A stretch of 7,017 nucleotides of DNA from Kiritimatiellia bacterium (GTDB lineage: Bacteria > Verrucomicrobiota > Kiritimatiellia > UBA8416 > JABMPJ01), in contig JAOZSS010000025.1 of assembly GCA_029939545.1 (NCBI GenBank), positions 11,785-18,801 of the forward strand, read 5' to 3'. Under the pieces are notes generated by a model. That model did no database searches and was not told the origin of the DNA. It saw only the letters and a program-made list of their open reading frames with translations. Both the position numbers and the translations under genes were made by a program. This document shows, piece after piece, positions 1-4,643 of this stretch (positions within the stretch are counted from its first letter, which is position 1; the number at the start of each line of letters is the position of its first letter).

Positions 1-2
1 TG

Positions 3-566
3 GCCGCCTTGCAGGATGAGCTGCGCCACCTGGTCCGGCGACAGCGGCGGCCACGGCACGAGGAGGAAGCCAAGGATGCGCCGACCGAGAGCGCCGCGAC
101 GTCGGCTTTCGAAGTCGCCCTGTGCGAGCACCTTGTCCATGCGGACGAGTATCCCGGCGTGGCAAACCTGGTGGATCGCTATCTACCACTGACCATGTTG
201 CAGGACGCACGCTGCCGGGCCGTGGCGGAAGCGGCGCTCAAGGCTGCGCAAGATCAGACGCCGGTGCAGGACCTGCTGCGGGGCAGCGAGACGCAAATCG
301 AGGGATTGGAAGCCTTCGCGGCCGGGCTACTGGTTTCGAGCTCGAAAGTGCAGTCCGACGAAGTGTCGCCGGAGATAGCGGTACAGGACCTGGTCCTGCG
401 TCTGTGGCAACGACACTTGATGGCCGAACGCGACCGCATGCAGAGTGAACTCAGGCCGACCCCCGAAGCCATACAGCGCATGTCGCAGATCACGCTCGAT
501 CTCAACTCCCTCAAGCGGTGGGAAACCGGTGTGGATGTGATCGAGATTGAGCTGGCGGATGAATAG
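3..566 (+). CDS. dnaG: DNA primase DnaG, C-terminal part (5' end outside window)
   Basis: The open frame enters from the left edge and ends at TAG 564-566, leaving 187 residues of a longer protein. The first ~30 residues are a charged linker rich in Arg, His and Glu. After it comes an all-helical region beginning FEVALCEHLVHADEYPGV and running to the end, with the spacing of hydrophobic helices seen in the DnaB-helicase-binding domain at the C terminus of bacterial primase (YLPLTMLQDARCRAVAEAAL, then a helix with LVLRLWQRHLMAERDRMQ, then a final helix ending LNSLKRWETG). DnaG makes RNA primers at the replication fork, and this domain recruits it to the helicase. The zinc-binding and TOPRIM catalytic domains would lie upstream and cannot be seen. 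The usual partner rpoD does not follow. An in-frame TTG at 9 is not a credible start because the frame stays open to the edge. The family call rests on overall pattern, not on a catalytic motif. Confidence 0.68.
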   Translation, partial: AALQDELRHLVRRQRRPRHEEEAKDAPTESAATSAFEVALCEHLVHADEYPGVANLVDRYLPLTMLQDARCRAVAEAALKAAQDQTPVQDLLRGSETQIEGLEAFAAGLLVSSSKVQSDEVSPEIAVQDLVLRLWQRHLMAERDRMQSELRPTPEAIQRMSQITLDLNSLKRWETGVDVIEIELADE

Positions 567-576
567 CGCTTGTGAT

Positions 577-677
577 CCCGGGGTTTCACCCCGGGCTATG
601 ATGGTGGACCCCGTTGGGGTCCCAACGAGAACGACCCCAAAGGGGTCAGACATCATAGCCCAGGCAGAATGCCTGGG
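577..677. repeat. Composite REP-like element: four hairpins closed by an 11-bp outer stem
   Basis: Hairpin 1 is CCCGGGG (577-583) with CCCCGGG (589-595), loop tttca. Hairpin 2 is 606-612 with 616-622 (GGACCCC/GGGGTCC). Hairpin 3 is 633-638 with 642-647 (GACCCC/GGGGTC). Hairpin 4 is CCCAGGC (659-665) with GCCTGGG (671-677). GGGCTATGATG (593-603) is the exact reverse complement of CATCATAGCCC (651-661), so hairpins 2 and 3 sit inside an outer stem flanked by hairpins 1 and 4. Outer and flanking stems share a few bases, so they may be alternative folds. It starts 11 nt after the primase stop. It resembles the paired palindromes mobilised by REP-associated tyrosine transposases. It could also act as a terminator, but there is no T run. 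Confidence 0.7.
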
Positions 678-1005
678 ATACAGCGGACGTCTCTACGGCT
701 TACGGCTGGCGCAGTTCATACAGCCTGTGTCCAAGTTTCTTTCGAATAGGCACGTAGGCATACTACGATTTCCGCAATATGAAGATGGCCCCCGCAATCA
801 GTAGTGCAAGCATGCCTATTTCTCATACACGACCTGCGGGGCATGCAGGAATTCTCCTACGGGATATTCCCGTAAGCCCAAGGTCCCATTTCCCTTAGGA
901 CCTATTGTCTCTACAGTGCCTACACAAGGTGGGTTTAAGTGCAATTCCCAGGCACCTCTATGGGAGGGATCGCCTGTAGCCAGTTTACCGAGAGGGGTCC
1001 TGAAC
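678..1005. other. Gene-poor spacer with several inverted repeats
   Basis: I see no recognisable gene here. A perfect hairpin TACGGGA/TCCCGTA lies at 858-864/868-874, and AGGTCC/GGACCT pairs at 881-886/898-903. Two stems are nested: CTACAG 911-916 with CTGTAG 974-979, and inside it GTGCCT 916-921 with AGGCAC 950-955 (they share base 916). Together they could form a structured leader for the small gene starting at 1006. The frame of that gene is also open upstream to 805, after TAG 802-804, so part of this stretch could be coding. On the minus strand 763-813 reads as a 16-residue hydrophobic peptide ending ILRKS, with no supporting context. Confidence 0.4.
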
Positions 1006-1215
1006 ATGCCTGAACAAGAACAGGAACAGTACATCTGTACGGCCTGCAAACACCGAGCGGGCTCAGCCATTTTCGGACTCTTCGTCCGCTGTCCCCTCTG
1101 CGACGGCGACAGCGTCGTAAGCGCCGAAATATGGGATCGCTTCGGTCCTAAACCCACAACCCCGCCCCAAGAAGCCAACAGAGAGGATAGCCACAGCATA
1201 CCAGTAGAAACCTGA
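1006..1215 (+). CDS. Small zinc-ribbon protein of unknown function
   Basis: This 69-residue protein has two CxxC knuckles, C11-TA-C14 and C29-PL-C32, 14 residues apart. That spacing fits one zinc ribbon or rubredoxin-like zinc site. The N terminus is a Glu/Gln run (EQEQEQ) and the last ~20 residues are polar and probably disordered. ATG 1006 was chosen because GAGGGG (992-997) lies 8 nt upstream, a good Shine-Dalgarno. The frame remains open back to 805, with a GTG at 916, so a longer form of up to ~136 codons cannot be excluded. It stops 17 nt before the next ORF. No enzyme motif is visible. Small ribbons of this kind may bind nucleic acid or protein partners, but that is only a general expectation. 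I do not recognise the family, and the gene could be a remnant. Confidence 0.42.
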   Translation: MPEQEQEQYICTACKHRAGSAIFGLFVRCPLCDGDSVVSAEIWDRFGPKPTTPPQEANREDSHSIPVET

Positions 1216-1232
1216 CAGCTCTGGTCGCCCTG

Positions 1233-1664
1233 ATGACCACAGCCACCGGCTTGATGGCCGGAACCATCGCGAACAGCTACAGTGAAGTTTCCGAGCTTAC
1301 GCAAGCCGCGTGGAGCTGCCCCACCGGAAGCATCGAGAGAGCGTACACTCTCTCGCCGGATGGGGATTTGGAGCAAATCAATATGCTGGCCGATACAGAT
1401 GGCGACTCGCTCTCCGACGCGCTCGAGTTGTTTCTGTGGGGCGACTTGACCACGTCAAACGGCAACAGCGGGAGCAACAGCACCGACAATGATGGTGATG
1501 ACCTCTCCGACTATGAGGAGTGGCTGGCTGGTTCGGATCCGACGAGCGACGAGTCGATAGTCGGCCACGCAGGCCCGATCGTCACAACTAACTCTATTAC
1601 TCCGATTTGGAACGGCGAAACCAACTGGCGCTACCGTGTGCAGACTTTTCCACGGCAAAAATGA
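1233..1664 (+). CDS. Truncated secreted protein with thrombospondin type-3-like Ca-binding repeats (probably decaying)
   Basis: The 143-residue ORF contains two acidic calcium-binding repeats, residues 54-65 (DTDGDSLSDALE) and 85-96 (DNDGDDLSDYEE). Each is followed by the family's usual stretch (LFLWGDLTTSNGNS, then WLAGSDPTSDES). Such repeats are common near the C terminus of large exported proteins in Verrucomicrobiota-type bacteria. Residues 118-138 (TTNSITPIWNG...WRYRVQT) look like the first strands of the beta domain that normally follows ('W..NRRYRVQTS'), but TGA at 1662-1664 cuts it short. Upstream codons from 1200 (RNLTALVALMTTATGLMA) resemble a signal peptide whose proper start is missing. 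ATG 1233 has no good ribosome site and no N-terminal positive charge. Both ends therefore look damaged. The same frame reopens after the stop to 1841. It may be a pseudogene. Confidence 0.55.
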   Translation: MTTATGLMAGTIANSYSEVSELTQAAWSCPTGSIERAYTLSPDGDLEQINMLADTDGDSLSDALELFLWGDLTTSNGNSGSNSTDNDGDDLSDYEEWLAGSDPTSDESIVGHAGPIVTTNSITPIWNGETNWRYRVQTFPRQK

Positions 1665-2186
1665 CCCCACTTGGGTGAGCCGATTCTGTACCCATTTTCA
1701 GAAATCGAATTGGTCTGTGACTTCGATCTGGACACCCCTGTTGCCCCACCATGGGACAGCGTTGAAGCCATCGTCTTTGCCTTGGAGCAGGAGTTTGGCA
1801 AGGCGCAAAGGGGAGAGAATTCTTGTGGCCGGTTGGCAGAATGATGGACAGCAGAATGATTTGTTATTGGGTGGCTCGTCGTCTGCTTGGGGTAGTAAAT
1901 CCCTGCCGGTATGGATGTGGTTCAGGGATGCTGCGAAGCGGCGGCTGAGTCCGTTGTGGTGATATTCGGCGTCAATGTTAGTCTAAGGGATAGCGCCCGG
2001 ATAGAGCGAAAAGAGCGCTTCGCCCAGAACTCGCTCCAAGTCGGGTTCCCAAGATGTTCTTGTTCTTTCTGCACGTCGTTCACAATCATGCGCTCCACCG
2101 GTGCGAGCCCGGTGGTGACGTGTCCCAAAATCGGAGTTGATGAATAGATCTGACTAAACGATTTCCGGCGACGCAGCAGGATGTGG
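1665..2186. other. No convincing gene; likely degraded sequence
   Basis: I could not assign a gene on either strand. In the frame of the preceding gene, 59 sense codons run from 1665 to 1841. They look fairly protein-like (EIELVCDFDLDTPVAP, then DSVEAIVFALEQEFGK) and end at TGA 1842-1844. CAGAATGAT occurs twice, at 1836-1844 and 1852-1860. Motifs at 1662-1672 (TGACCCCACTT) and 1687-1698 (TGTACCCATTTT) are similar and about 25 nt apart, loosely like the multiple terminal repeats of IS21-family elements, but no IstA or IstB reading frame is present. The minus-strand frame 1922-2218 shows no recognised domain. Confidence 0.4.
2072..2122. repeat. Nested REP-like hairpin
   Basis: CCACCGG (2095-2101) pairs with CCGGTGG (2109-2115) around the loop tgcgagc. 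An outer pairing, CACGTC (2072-2077) with GACGTG (2117-2122), encloses it. The GC-rich palindrome inside a second stem repeats the design of the elements at 577-677 and 4834-4899, although the sequence differs. It lies in a stretch without a gene, about 65 nt past the 3' end of the DUF2283 gene, which reads towards it. It could be the far end of that transcript or simply a dispersed repeat. Confidence 0.45.
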
Positions 2187-2408
2187 CTAAGCGGGTTGAA
2201 GCACCTGTTTATCCACATCCAAGACGTAGGAGAGAATGGTGCGAATGTCGAAGCGTTTGGAGGCGTCCAGAATCTCGATGCCGACCAAGCGTCCGGTGGC
2301 AGTTGTGTCGAGGTTCACCCCTTCGGCCAGTTCTGAAACCCCGTCCGGTGCGTCATCGCCCAGGCGCAAGTAGAGCGCATCAACCTCTTTGTCGTAGTGT
2401 ATATTCAT
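2187..2408 (-). CDS. DUF2283 family protein, putative antitoxin-like partner
   Basis: The 73-residue product begins MNIHYDKEVDALYLRL, the diagnostic opening of DUF2283. A short strand is followed by 'D...DALYIRL', then an acidic turn (GDDAPDG), 'ELAEGVNLDTTATGRLVGIEILDASKR', and a polar C terminus. The G-x-L-V-G-I-E-I-L-x-A segment is the second hallmark of the family. Length is normal for a stand-alone member. The start ATG (2408-2406) overlaps the TGA of the upstream DUF4258 gene (2407-2405) in an ATGA junction, so the two are translationally coupled. Biochemical function is not established to my knowledge. Because the family recurs next to small RelE-like or DUF4258 genes, I infer an antitoxin role. 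Nothing in the sequence (no clear DNA-binding motif) proves it. Confidence 0.82.
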   Translation of the reverse strand: MNIHYDKEVDALYLRLGDDAPDGVSELAEGVNLDTTATGRLVGIEILDASKRFDIRTILSYVLDVDKQVLQPA

Positions 2409-2629
2409 GGCTTGGCCTTCTTTACTGGGTATGTTGTAATCACGACTGTTCCTTGTGCGTGTACCTTATAGACTACCTTGATCGGGAACTTATGGCCCGG
2501 TGAACGGCGGGTCACCGTATGCCGACCCTCTGCATCAGCCAGCGGCAGGATACCGATTACGACGTCTTGACTGATATCGTATGGCTGCATCCTCCGTTTG
2601 GCATGACGGGAGAAGCGGATCTCTGTCAT
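2405..2629 (-). CDS. DUF4258 family protein, putative RelE-like toxin
   Basis: The 74-residue product opens MTEIRFSRHAKRRMQPYDIS, matching the DUF4258 pattern 'hHA..RM..R.IS..dV..vl'. It continues through VVIGILPLADAEGRH and ends in two beta strands (HKFPIKVVYKVHA and GTVVITTYPVKK) with a basic tail. This short alpha-beta fold is generally regarded as related to RelE/BrnT-type RNase toxins, although activity for DUF4258 is not proven to my knowledge. The start at ATG 2629 is firm: GAGGAG (2641-2636) lies 6 nt upstream. The alternative TTG at 2683 lies inside the -35 box and is not expected to be transcribed. It overlaps the DUF2283 gene by 4 nt. Toxin-first order with the partner second occurs in some TA modules (e.g. 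HigBA, BrnTA). Confidence 0.8.
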   Translation of the reverse strand: MTEIRFSRHAKRRMQPYDISQDVVIGILPLADAEGRHTVTRRSPGHKFPIKVVYKVHAQGTVVITTYPVKKAKP

Positions 2630-2654
2630 AATGCACTCCTCAAAGGCTTGTTCG

Positions 2655-2683
2655 AGTATTGTTGGAGGGAGGGGGCTTGTCAA
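2655..2683 (-). promoter_or_regulatory. Sigma70-type promoter for the DUF4258-DUF2283 pair
   Basis: On the minus strand TTGACA (2683-2678, perfect -35) is followed by a 17-nt spacer and AATACT (2660-2655, four of six matches to TATAAT). Transcription would start near 2648, giving a leader of about 19 nt that contains the GAGGAG ribosome site. It is the best promoter in the window. A short inverted repeat, GAGAA/TTCTC at 2689-2693/2703-2707, sits just upstream of the -35 and could be an operator or a REP-type hairpin. Confidence 0.6.
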
Positions 2684-2825
2684 TTACGGAGAACGGGGAC
2701 CATTCTCTTCCTAAGTGACCGGTCTTCTGCTGGGATTCTCGCGCAAAGACGCGAAGAGGGAGAGGGAACAGCCGGACGACGAAAGTCTGATGGATGTGCC
2801 GCGCTCACGATAGTGCAAGCGAGAG
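2684..2825. other. Intergenic spacer with short palindromes
   Basis: No gene is seen here. It holds GAGAA/TTCTC (2689-2693/2703-2707), the 8-bp palindrome GACCGGTC (2717-2724) and the hairpin TCGCG/CGCGA (2739-2743/2750-2754) within a 'CGCAAAGACGCGAAGA' string. Strings of that kind occur as dispersed filler in many environmental genomes. It separates the 3' end of coaD from the promoter of the DUF4258 gene. Confidence 0.4.
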
Positions 2826-2869
2826 GAGTGTGAGTAAGAGCATGAGTAAGAGTAACTCTTTACTCTTTG
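2826..2869. repeat. Hexanucleotide array overlapping the coaD stop codon
   Basis: Five 6-nt units beginning GAG run from 2826 to 2855 (gagtgt, gagtaa, gagcat, gagtaa, gagtaa). Two 7-nt units follow, ctcttta and ctctttg (2856-2869), which contain the coaD stop codon (2860-2862) and its last sense codons. AAGAGTAA (2848-2855) and TTACTCTT (2860-2867) form an 8-bp stem with a 4-nt loop. It could fold as a transcript-end hairpin for coaD, but no T run follows on the minus strand. Confidence 0.55.
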
Positions 2870-3354
2870 ATCTTCTTGCCCACCTTGGCTGCGAGGTGTT
2901 GCTGGACTGAGGGGGGGACGAAGTCACTCGTGTCGCCGCCGAGTTGGGCGACTTCGCGCACGGTGCTGGAGCTGACGTAGCTGTGGATTTCCTTTGGCAT
3001 CATGAAGAGGGTCTCGATTGCGGGTTCCAGTTTTCGGTTGGTCAGAGCCATCTGGAACTCGTATTCGAAGTCTGAGTAGGCGCGCAGACCGCGGATCAAT
3101 ATGCCGGCGTCCTTGGAGCGGGCGTATTTGACAAGCAGATCGTTGAATGTATCCACCTCAACGTTCTCAAACTGTTCGGTAACTTCCCGCGCCATCGCCA
3201 GTCGCTCTTCGGTGCTGAAAAGGGTGTTTTTCGGTGTGGCTTCAGCCACGGCGAGCACGACGTGCTCAAATATATCCGCTGAGCGCTCGATCAGGTCGAG
3301 GTGGCCCAGCGTGATGGGATCGAATGTGCCTGCGTAGACGGCGGTTGTTCTCAT
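2860..3354 (-). CDS. coaD: Phosphopantetheine adenylyltransferase CoaD
   Basis: CoaD transfers AMP from ATP to 4'-phosphopantetheine, giving dephospho-CoA, the penultimate step of cytosolic coenzyme A synthesis. The 164-residue protein has the normal length and all key motifs. GTFDPITLGH (residues 9-18) carries the nucleotidyltransferase T/HxGH site with Thr10 and His18. Lys42 lies in ATPKN. R88-GL-R91 binds substrate. VSSSTVRE (127-134) is the nucleotide-binding signature. The product aligns along its length with the E. coli enzyme as I recall it. Start ATG 3354 gives the family N terminus (MRTTAVYAGTFDP), but no clear Shine-Dalgarno precedes it, so it may depend on translation of rsmD, which ends 79 nt upstream on the same strand. 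The rsmD-coaD order is common in bacteria. The stop codon lies in a short tandem repeat. Confidence 0.97.
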   Translation of the reverse strand: MRTTAVYAGTFDPITLGHLDLIERSADIFEHVVLAVAEATPKNTLFSTEERLAMAREVTEQFENVEVDTFNDLLVKYARSKDAGILIRGLRAYSDFEYEFQMALTNRKLEPAIETLFMMPKEIHSYVSSSTVREVAQLGGDTSDFVPPSVQQHLAAKVGKKIKE

Positions 3355-3359
3355 AGGTG

Positions 3360-3387
3360 GAGTTCCGAGTTGTGAGTTGTGAGTTTC
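3360..3387. repeat. Heptanucleotide array between rsmD and coaD
   Basis: Four consecutive 7-nt units starting GAGTT run from 3360 to 3387 (gagttcc, gagttgt, gagttgt, gagtttc), 5 nt upstream of the coaD start. One more copy, gagttgt, occurs at 3422-3428 in the loop of a perfect hairpin GACAAGC/GCTTGTC (3414-3420/3429-3435) that overlaps the rsmD stop codon. The array takes the place where a coaD ribosome-binding site would be expected. Confidence 0.6.
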
Positions 3388-3433
3388 CGCCTTCGCCCGT
3401 TGGGCAACGGCGCGACAAGCTGAGTTGTGCTTG

Positions 3434-4048
3434 TCATTCCTGGCGTCCCCGTTCCCTGTTCGTAGTTCGGCTGTTCAATTGGTCGATTGTTCCAAATACT
3501 TGTATTCGTGTTCTTCCGTACTCCCGGTCGATGACGGTTTGCCAGCCCTGTGGAGGATCTGTCTTTGCGGCGCGTCGTCCACCGGCTGATTCATACACAA
3601 AAATGCCGTCCTTGGCCAGTACCTCTCCCTCATGAATCAGCTCCAGCAGTTTTGGGAGAGGATCTTCTTCGTCTGTCCGTGCATCAACGTAGGGGGGGTC
3701 TGCGTAGATGATGTCGTAGGGGGTTCGGCCTGCGGCGCGGCGCAGGTACCGTGTGGTCTCATCGGCAACGATGCGGCCACCATTGTCGGAGATCTTTTCG
3801 ACAGTTGTGCGGAGAATGGCCAGGGTCTTGCTGTCTCGTTCCACCCAGGTCACGTCCGAGGCACCGCGACTCAGTGCTTCGAGGCCGACGGCCCCGGATC
3901 CGGCGTAGAGATCGAGGACACGGGCGCCATCCATGCGGGTCATGAGTATGTTGAATACGGCTTCGCGCACCCTGTCCTGCGTGGGGCGCACGCCGGACTT
4001 GGGTGCCCGCAGAATTCGTCCCCGATACTGGCCTCCCGTGATTCGCAT
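3434..4048 (-). CDS. rsmD: 16S rRNA (guanine966-N2)-methyltransferase RsmD
   Basis: RsmD uses S-adenosylmethionine to methylate N2 of G966 in 16S rRNA on the small subunit. From ATG 4048 the protein has 204 residues. Its N terminus MRITGGQYRGR and the motif GVRPTQDRVREAVFNIL are typical of the family. The SAM-binding motif I is DLYAGSGAVGLEALSRG (46-62), the acidic residue after strand 2 is in WVERD (68-72), and the catalytic motif IV is DPPY (117-120). A TTG at 4066 would add MLYSPS. I prefer the ATG because family members begin there, although neither has a clear ribosome site. The last ~15 residues (NSRTTNRERGRQE) lie beyond the fold and are encoded partly by a 7-nt repeat. It is divergent from yceD and is followed by coaD on the same strand. 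Confidence 0.95.
   Translation of the reverse strand: MRITGGQYRGRILRAPKSGVRPTQDRVREAVFNILMTRMDGARVLDLYAGSGAVGLEALSRGASDVTWVERDSKTLAILRTTVEKISDNGGRIVADETTRYLRRAAGRTPYDIIYADPPYVDARTDEEDPLPKLLELIHEGEVLAKDGIFVYESAGGRRAAKTDPPQGWQTVIDREYGRTRIQVFGTIDQLNSRTTNRERGRQE
3448..3468. repeat. Heptad repeat inside the 3' end of rsmD
   Basis: Three 7-nt units of form NNNGTTC lie at 3448-3454, 3455-3461 and 3462-3468 (cccgttc, cctgttc, gtagttc). A further GTTC follows at 3473-3476, out of step by one base. On the coding (minus) strand they read GAACNNN and encode part of the polar RsmD tail. Confidence 0.5.
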
Positions 4049-4080
4049 GGAGGGACTATATAACAAGGAATAGGAAGATC

Positions 4081-4136
4081 GGAAGTCGGAAGTCGGACCT
4101 CCGGCCTCCGGCCTCTGACTGCCGACTTCCGGCCTT
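4081..4136. repeat. Eight-unit heptad array in the rsmD/yceD divergent gap
   Basis: Eight consecutive 7-nt units fill 4081-4136: ggaagtc, ggaagtc, ggacctc, cggcctc, cggcctc, tgactgc, cgacttc, cggcctt. The array is also palindromic: CGGAAGTCGG (4087-4096) is the exact reverse complement of CCGACTTCCG (4122-4131), so it can form a 10-bp stem with internal CCGG pairing. It occupies about half of the 121-bp gap between the two start codons. It must therefore lie within or beside the promoters of both operons. Confidence 0.7.
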
Positions 4137-4163
4137 GCCGCCTATCGTAGGGCGCTGTAGATT
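4135..4163 (+). promoter_or_regulatory. Candidate promoter for the yceD-rpmF-plsX-fabH operon
   Basis: TTGCCG (4135-4140) and TAGATT (4158-4163) are exactly 17 nt apart, each with four of six matches to the sigma70 boxes. Transcription would begin near 4170, at or just before the yceD start codon, implying a leaderless or nearly leaderless message. The -35 overlaps the last heptad unit. This is modest evidence, because boxes of this quality also occur by chance. Confidence 0.3.
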
Positions 4164-4169
4164 GTGGTT

Positions 4170-4634
4170 ATGGAAGCGATCAACATGGTGCGGCTGCCGG
4201 AGGAGGGCGAGCGGTTTAGGGGGGAGGATCCGGCGGAGGTGTTGGAGTGTGAGCAGGATGAGGCGCTGGTCTCGTTGGGGCCGGTTTGCTATGACCTGAT
4301 GGTGACACCGGTGGTGGGGGATGAGCTCCTGGTAAAGGGCAAGGTACACTGCGAAGTCGTTTTCCGGTGTTCCCGATGCGCCCAACCTTTCGCACAGAAA
4401 GTGGCCGAAGACCCCTACGTACGGACCTATGCATTACAGGATGAAACCGAATCTGTGGACTTGACCCCAGATATGCGTGAGGCTACACTCCTCGCCTTTC
4501 CTGCATACCCGGTGTGTAAATCGGAGTGTTTGGGCTTGTGTCCGAAGTGTGGGAAGGACCTGAACAAGGGTCCGTGTATGTGTGTTCCTGATCAGGACGC
4601 GCGCTGGGGCGGGCTGGATGGGTTAGAGATTTAG
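4170..4634 (+). CDS. yceD: YceD/DUF177 family protein, large-subunit rRNA accumulation
   Basis: DUF177 proteins are needed for normal 23S rRNA accumulation and are nearly always encoded just before rpmF, as here. The 154-residue product opens MEAINMVRLPEEGERF, fitting the family's N-terminal strand. A first cysteine pair is C67-SR-C70, in VVFRCSRCAQPF. A C-terminal cysteine cluster has C116, C120, C124, C127, C136 and C138 (CKSECLGLCPKCG, then CMC), the signature of metal-binding members. E. coli YceD lacks most of this cluster. The start is not certain. ATG 4170 fits the family pattern but has no ribosome site; ATG 4185 has GGAAG (4172-4176) 8 nt upstream and would give 149 residues; GTG 4164 is unlikely. 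The stop is 9 nt from rpmF. Confidence 0.9.
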   Translation: MEAINMVRLPEEGERFRGEDPAEVLECEQDEALVSLGPVCYDLMVTPVVGDELLVKGKVHCEVVFRCSRCAQPFAQKVAEDPYVRTYALQDETESVDLTPDMREATLLAFPAYPVCKSECLGLCPKCGKDLNKGPCMCVPDQDARWGGLDGLEI

Positions 4635-4643
4635 GGGGAAGAA

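Noticed and set aside
547..804. 85-codon plus-strand ORF across the hairpin element
   Set aside because: Its sequence is a read-through of palindromes (PGVSPRAMM, DPVGVPTRTTPKG) and it overlaps the primase end; such ORFs are artefacts of REP-like repeats.
678..1005. tRNA or other classic RNA gene in the spacer
   Set aside because: No cloverleaf with a T-arm GTTCGANNC and matching acceptor stem was found; the stems present do not fit a tRNA.
816..1376. 186-codon minus-strand ORF
   Set aside because: It runs antisense to the zinc-ribbon and Ca-repeat genes and has no recognisable domain; only its last part (816-1000) lies in free sequence.
1636..2218. Several 70-110 codon ORFs on both strands
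   Set aside because: They overlap each other in different frames, have no ribosome sites or family motifs, and pass through the palindrome at 2095-2115.
2630..2683. Upstream TTG start for the DUF4258 protein (18 extra residues)
   Set aside because: The TTG is part of the TTGACA -35 box, and the GAGGAG site 6 nt before ATG 2629 fits the shorter form.
2519..2833. 104-codon plus-strand ORF
   Set aside because: It is antisense to DUF4258 and its promoter and then reads through short intergenic palindromes; no domain is visible.
3414..3435. Intrinsic terminator between rsmD and coaD
   Set aside because: The hairpin GACAAGC/GCTTGTC is perfect, but no T run follows on the minus strand, and the two genes look co-transcribed.
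3360..4136. Tandem repeats as a CRISPR array
   Set aside because: Units are 7 nt with no unique spacers and no cas genes are present.
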